In this document: in pieces, positions 63,095-64,000 of the stretch
How positions within the stretch are numbered: the stretch's first letter is position 1
Layout: each line of letters starts with the position of its first letter
DNA from: Bacteroides sp. AN502(2024)
Lineage (GTDB): Bacteria; Bacteroidota; Bacteroidia; Bacteroidales; Bacteroidaceae
Reading direction: 5' to 3'
Length of the DNA: 64,000 bases
NCBI RefSeq assembly: GCF_041227145.1
Contig: NZ_JBGFSP010000009.1
Span: 143,549 to 207,548 of the forward strand
Position numbers and translations under genes: made by a program
The notes under the pieces: model-generated
Told to the model about the DNA's origin: nothing
Database searches by the model: none
Seen by the model: only the letters and a program-made list of their open reading frames with translations

Positions 63095-64000
63095 TCTTCT
63101 ACTCGTTGGCCGAGCGTGATTTCCTGACGGAAGCCGCCCGTGCCGTATTTGATTATATTTTTCTTTACCTGATAGACACCTTTTTCTCGCCGTCTATCTT
63201 GATGCCGATGGCGTCCAGCTTATCGAGCAGACTGTAACCGAACGTCTTGAAACTGCCCGTAAGGCCGTCACGTTTAAGACGCTTGATTTCCTGCTGCGCC
63301 CACGCTTTGAGTTCGGCTTCCTGCTTGTTGTAGGTATGGAGGGTACGGTGTTCGCCGTCGGCGTCGCCCACCTCCACCCTGATTTTTTTGTTATTCGGCA
63401 TTAGGCTGACCGCTTTGATGCGCAGCCGCATGTTTTCAGCCTTTTGCTGTTCCAGGTTCCGGTCGTCGATGATATTTACACCCGTGGCGAAAACCTGCGT
63501 CGGGCGGCTGGTTTCCCTCTCGAACAGGACACTGCAATAAAGCACGGGGCTGCCGTCCTCGTAGCGGAAGAACGAGCGGACGCCGTTTTCCTGCAAGTGG
63601 CCGAGAAGCGATGCCACGGTGTCCGCCGTGACACGGTACTGGCCGAGGTTCTGTTCACCCATCACGCGCAGCGGGTAGTTCAGGCCTTGTTCTTTCAACA
63701 GGGTTTCAAGGTTCACGCTCTTGTAGGCTTTCTTCTGTGCCTGCATCTGTTTCAACTTGAACATTTCGTCCTCGCAGGTAATAACGACGGGCGTCTTAAA
63801 ACCTACGTCACGCACGTAACCCACAAAGGTCAACTGCAAATCCCCGTCGTAGCCCAGCCACACTTTCACCCCGTCGCCGCGCTGCACGGGTATCTCGGCA
63901 GCACCGTCCCACTTGATTTTTTTGGGCAATGTCAGACGGCATTCATCCCATCTTTTCGGTGTCGCGGGTGATTTCCACCTCCGTGACCTTTTCAAGCCGC
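63091..64000 (-). pseudogene. Late-control gpD-like baseplate hub gene, two frameshifts, truncated by window
   Basis: The middle reads ECRLTLPKKIKWDGAAEIPV, GDGVKVWLGYDGDLQLTFVG and FKTFGYSLLDKLDAIGIKID, a gpD/gp44 hub protein. Near 63,183 a missing base shifts the end; one frame over it continues GVYQVKKNIIKYG and FRQEITLGQRVEE and stops at 63091, overlapping the spike gene start by 4 bp. Near 63,947 a second shift separates the front part RLEKVTEVEITRDTEKMG. The start lies outside the window. Confidence 0.72.

Larger units (their letters stand above)
55071..64000 (-). mobile_element. Right end of a Mu-like (transposable) prophage, continuing beyond the window
   Basis: A clear rise in GC content begins beyond 55.3 kb. 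The genes read from 64,000 downwards in the Mu late order: gpD-like, gp45/gpV-like, gp46/gp25-like, LysM-like, gp47/gpJ-like, gp48-like, tail fibre genes, then a Mom-like gene at the very end. At 55071 the sequence starts TGTATTTTAT, like a Mu terminus (5'-TG), followed by two copies of a 22-bp-period motif as expected for transposase sites. The 5 bp just outside are TATGG (55066-55070). The left end and early genes lie outside the window. Confidence 0.82.

Overview
The window looks like a chromosome segment of a human-gut Bacteroides. It has SusC/SusD pairs, a hybrid two-component regulator, an ECF sigma/FecR pair, and several promoters of the TAnnTTTG type used by this genus. It also has a Wzz-kinase capsule locus of the usual Bacteroides layout. 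All calls were made by reading the sequence; no database search was run.

Layout. (1) 1-13.7 kb is a polysaccharide utilization locus: a hybrid two-component regulator (5' end outside the window), then on the minus strand a GH2 glycosidase, a Ser-type sulfatase, SusD, SusC, a FecR-type anti-sigma factor and an ECF sigma factor. A sulfatase beside a GH2 enzyme suggests a sulfated, probably host-derived glycan. (2) 13.7-20.2 kb holds an AbgT-type transporter, a response regulator and a very large sensor kinase made of two tandem sensor modules. (3) 20.3-27.4 kb is core genome: prs, a MORN-repeat protein, an M16 peptidase homologue without its zinc motif, kdsB, a short folK and a class A penicillin-binding protein. 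(4) 27.7-28.1 kb is an 83-bp tandem repeat array in which each full unit can fold into a hairpin. (5) 28.1-36.3 kb is a visibly more GC-rich cassette: TonB receptor, DUF362 lipoprotein, flavodoxin-like protein, acetyltransferase and MATE pump. It lies divergent from two tandem AraC paralogues, one carrying a cluster of seven cysteines. A frameshifted alcohol dehydrogenase remnant lies between them.

(6) 36.4-42.8 kb is a scar: an IS4-like element, broken rhuM, an integrase eroded by deletions and fused to a broken yhcG (DUF1016) gene, and VirE and DUF3987 remnants. A highly structured non-coding stretch and a pair of about 41-bp inverted repeats lie among them. (7) 42.8-55.1 kb is an AT-rich capsule operon on the minus strand: Wzz/tyrosine kinase, export lipoprotein, initiating sugar-phosphate transferase, three to four glycosyltransferases, two Wzy-like membrane proteins and an acyltransferase. 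Two genes carry long C tracts on the coding strand. A C10 tract is in frame, and a C16 tract puts a Wzy-like polymerase out of frame. (8) 55.07-64 kb is the right end of a Mu-like prophage running off the window: gpD-, gp45-, gp46-, gp47- and gp48-like baseplate genes, tail fibre genes and a Mom-like DNA modification gene. Its probable terminus carries two 22-bp-period repeats and lies 8 bp before the start codon of the first capsule gene.

The most interesting observation is the capsule locus. It seems to have lost its upstream part and promoter to a Mu-like prophage, and it also carries homopolymer tracts that could switch individual genes by slippage. That is unlike the promoter inversion usually described for Bacteroides capsules. 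Several single-base frameshifts occur (acyltransferase, two baseplate genes, an alcohol dehydrogenase remnant, rhuM). Real decay and sequencing error cannot be told apart from the sequence alone.
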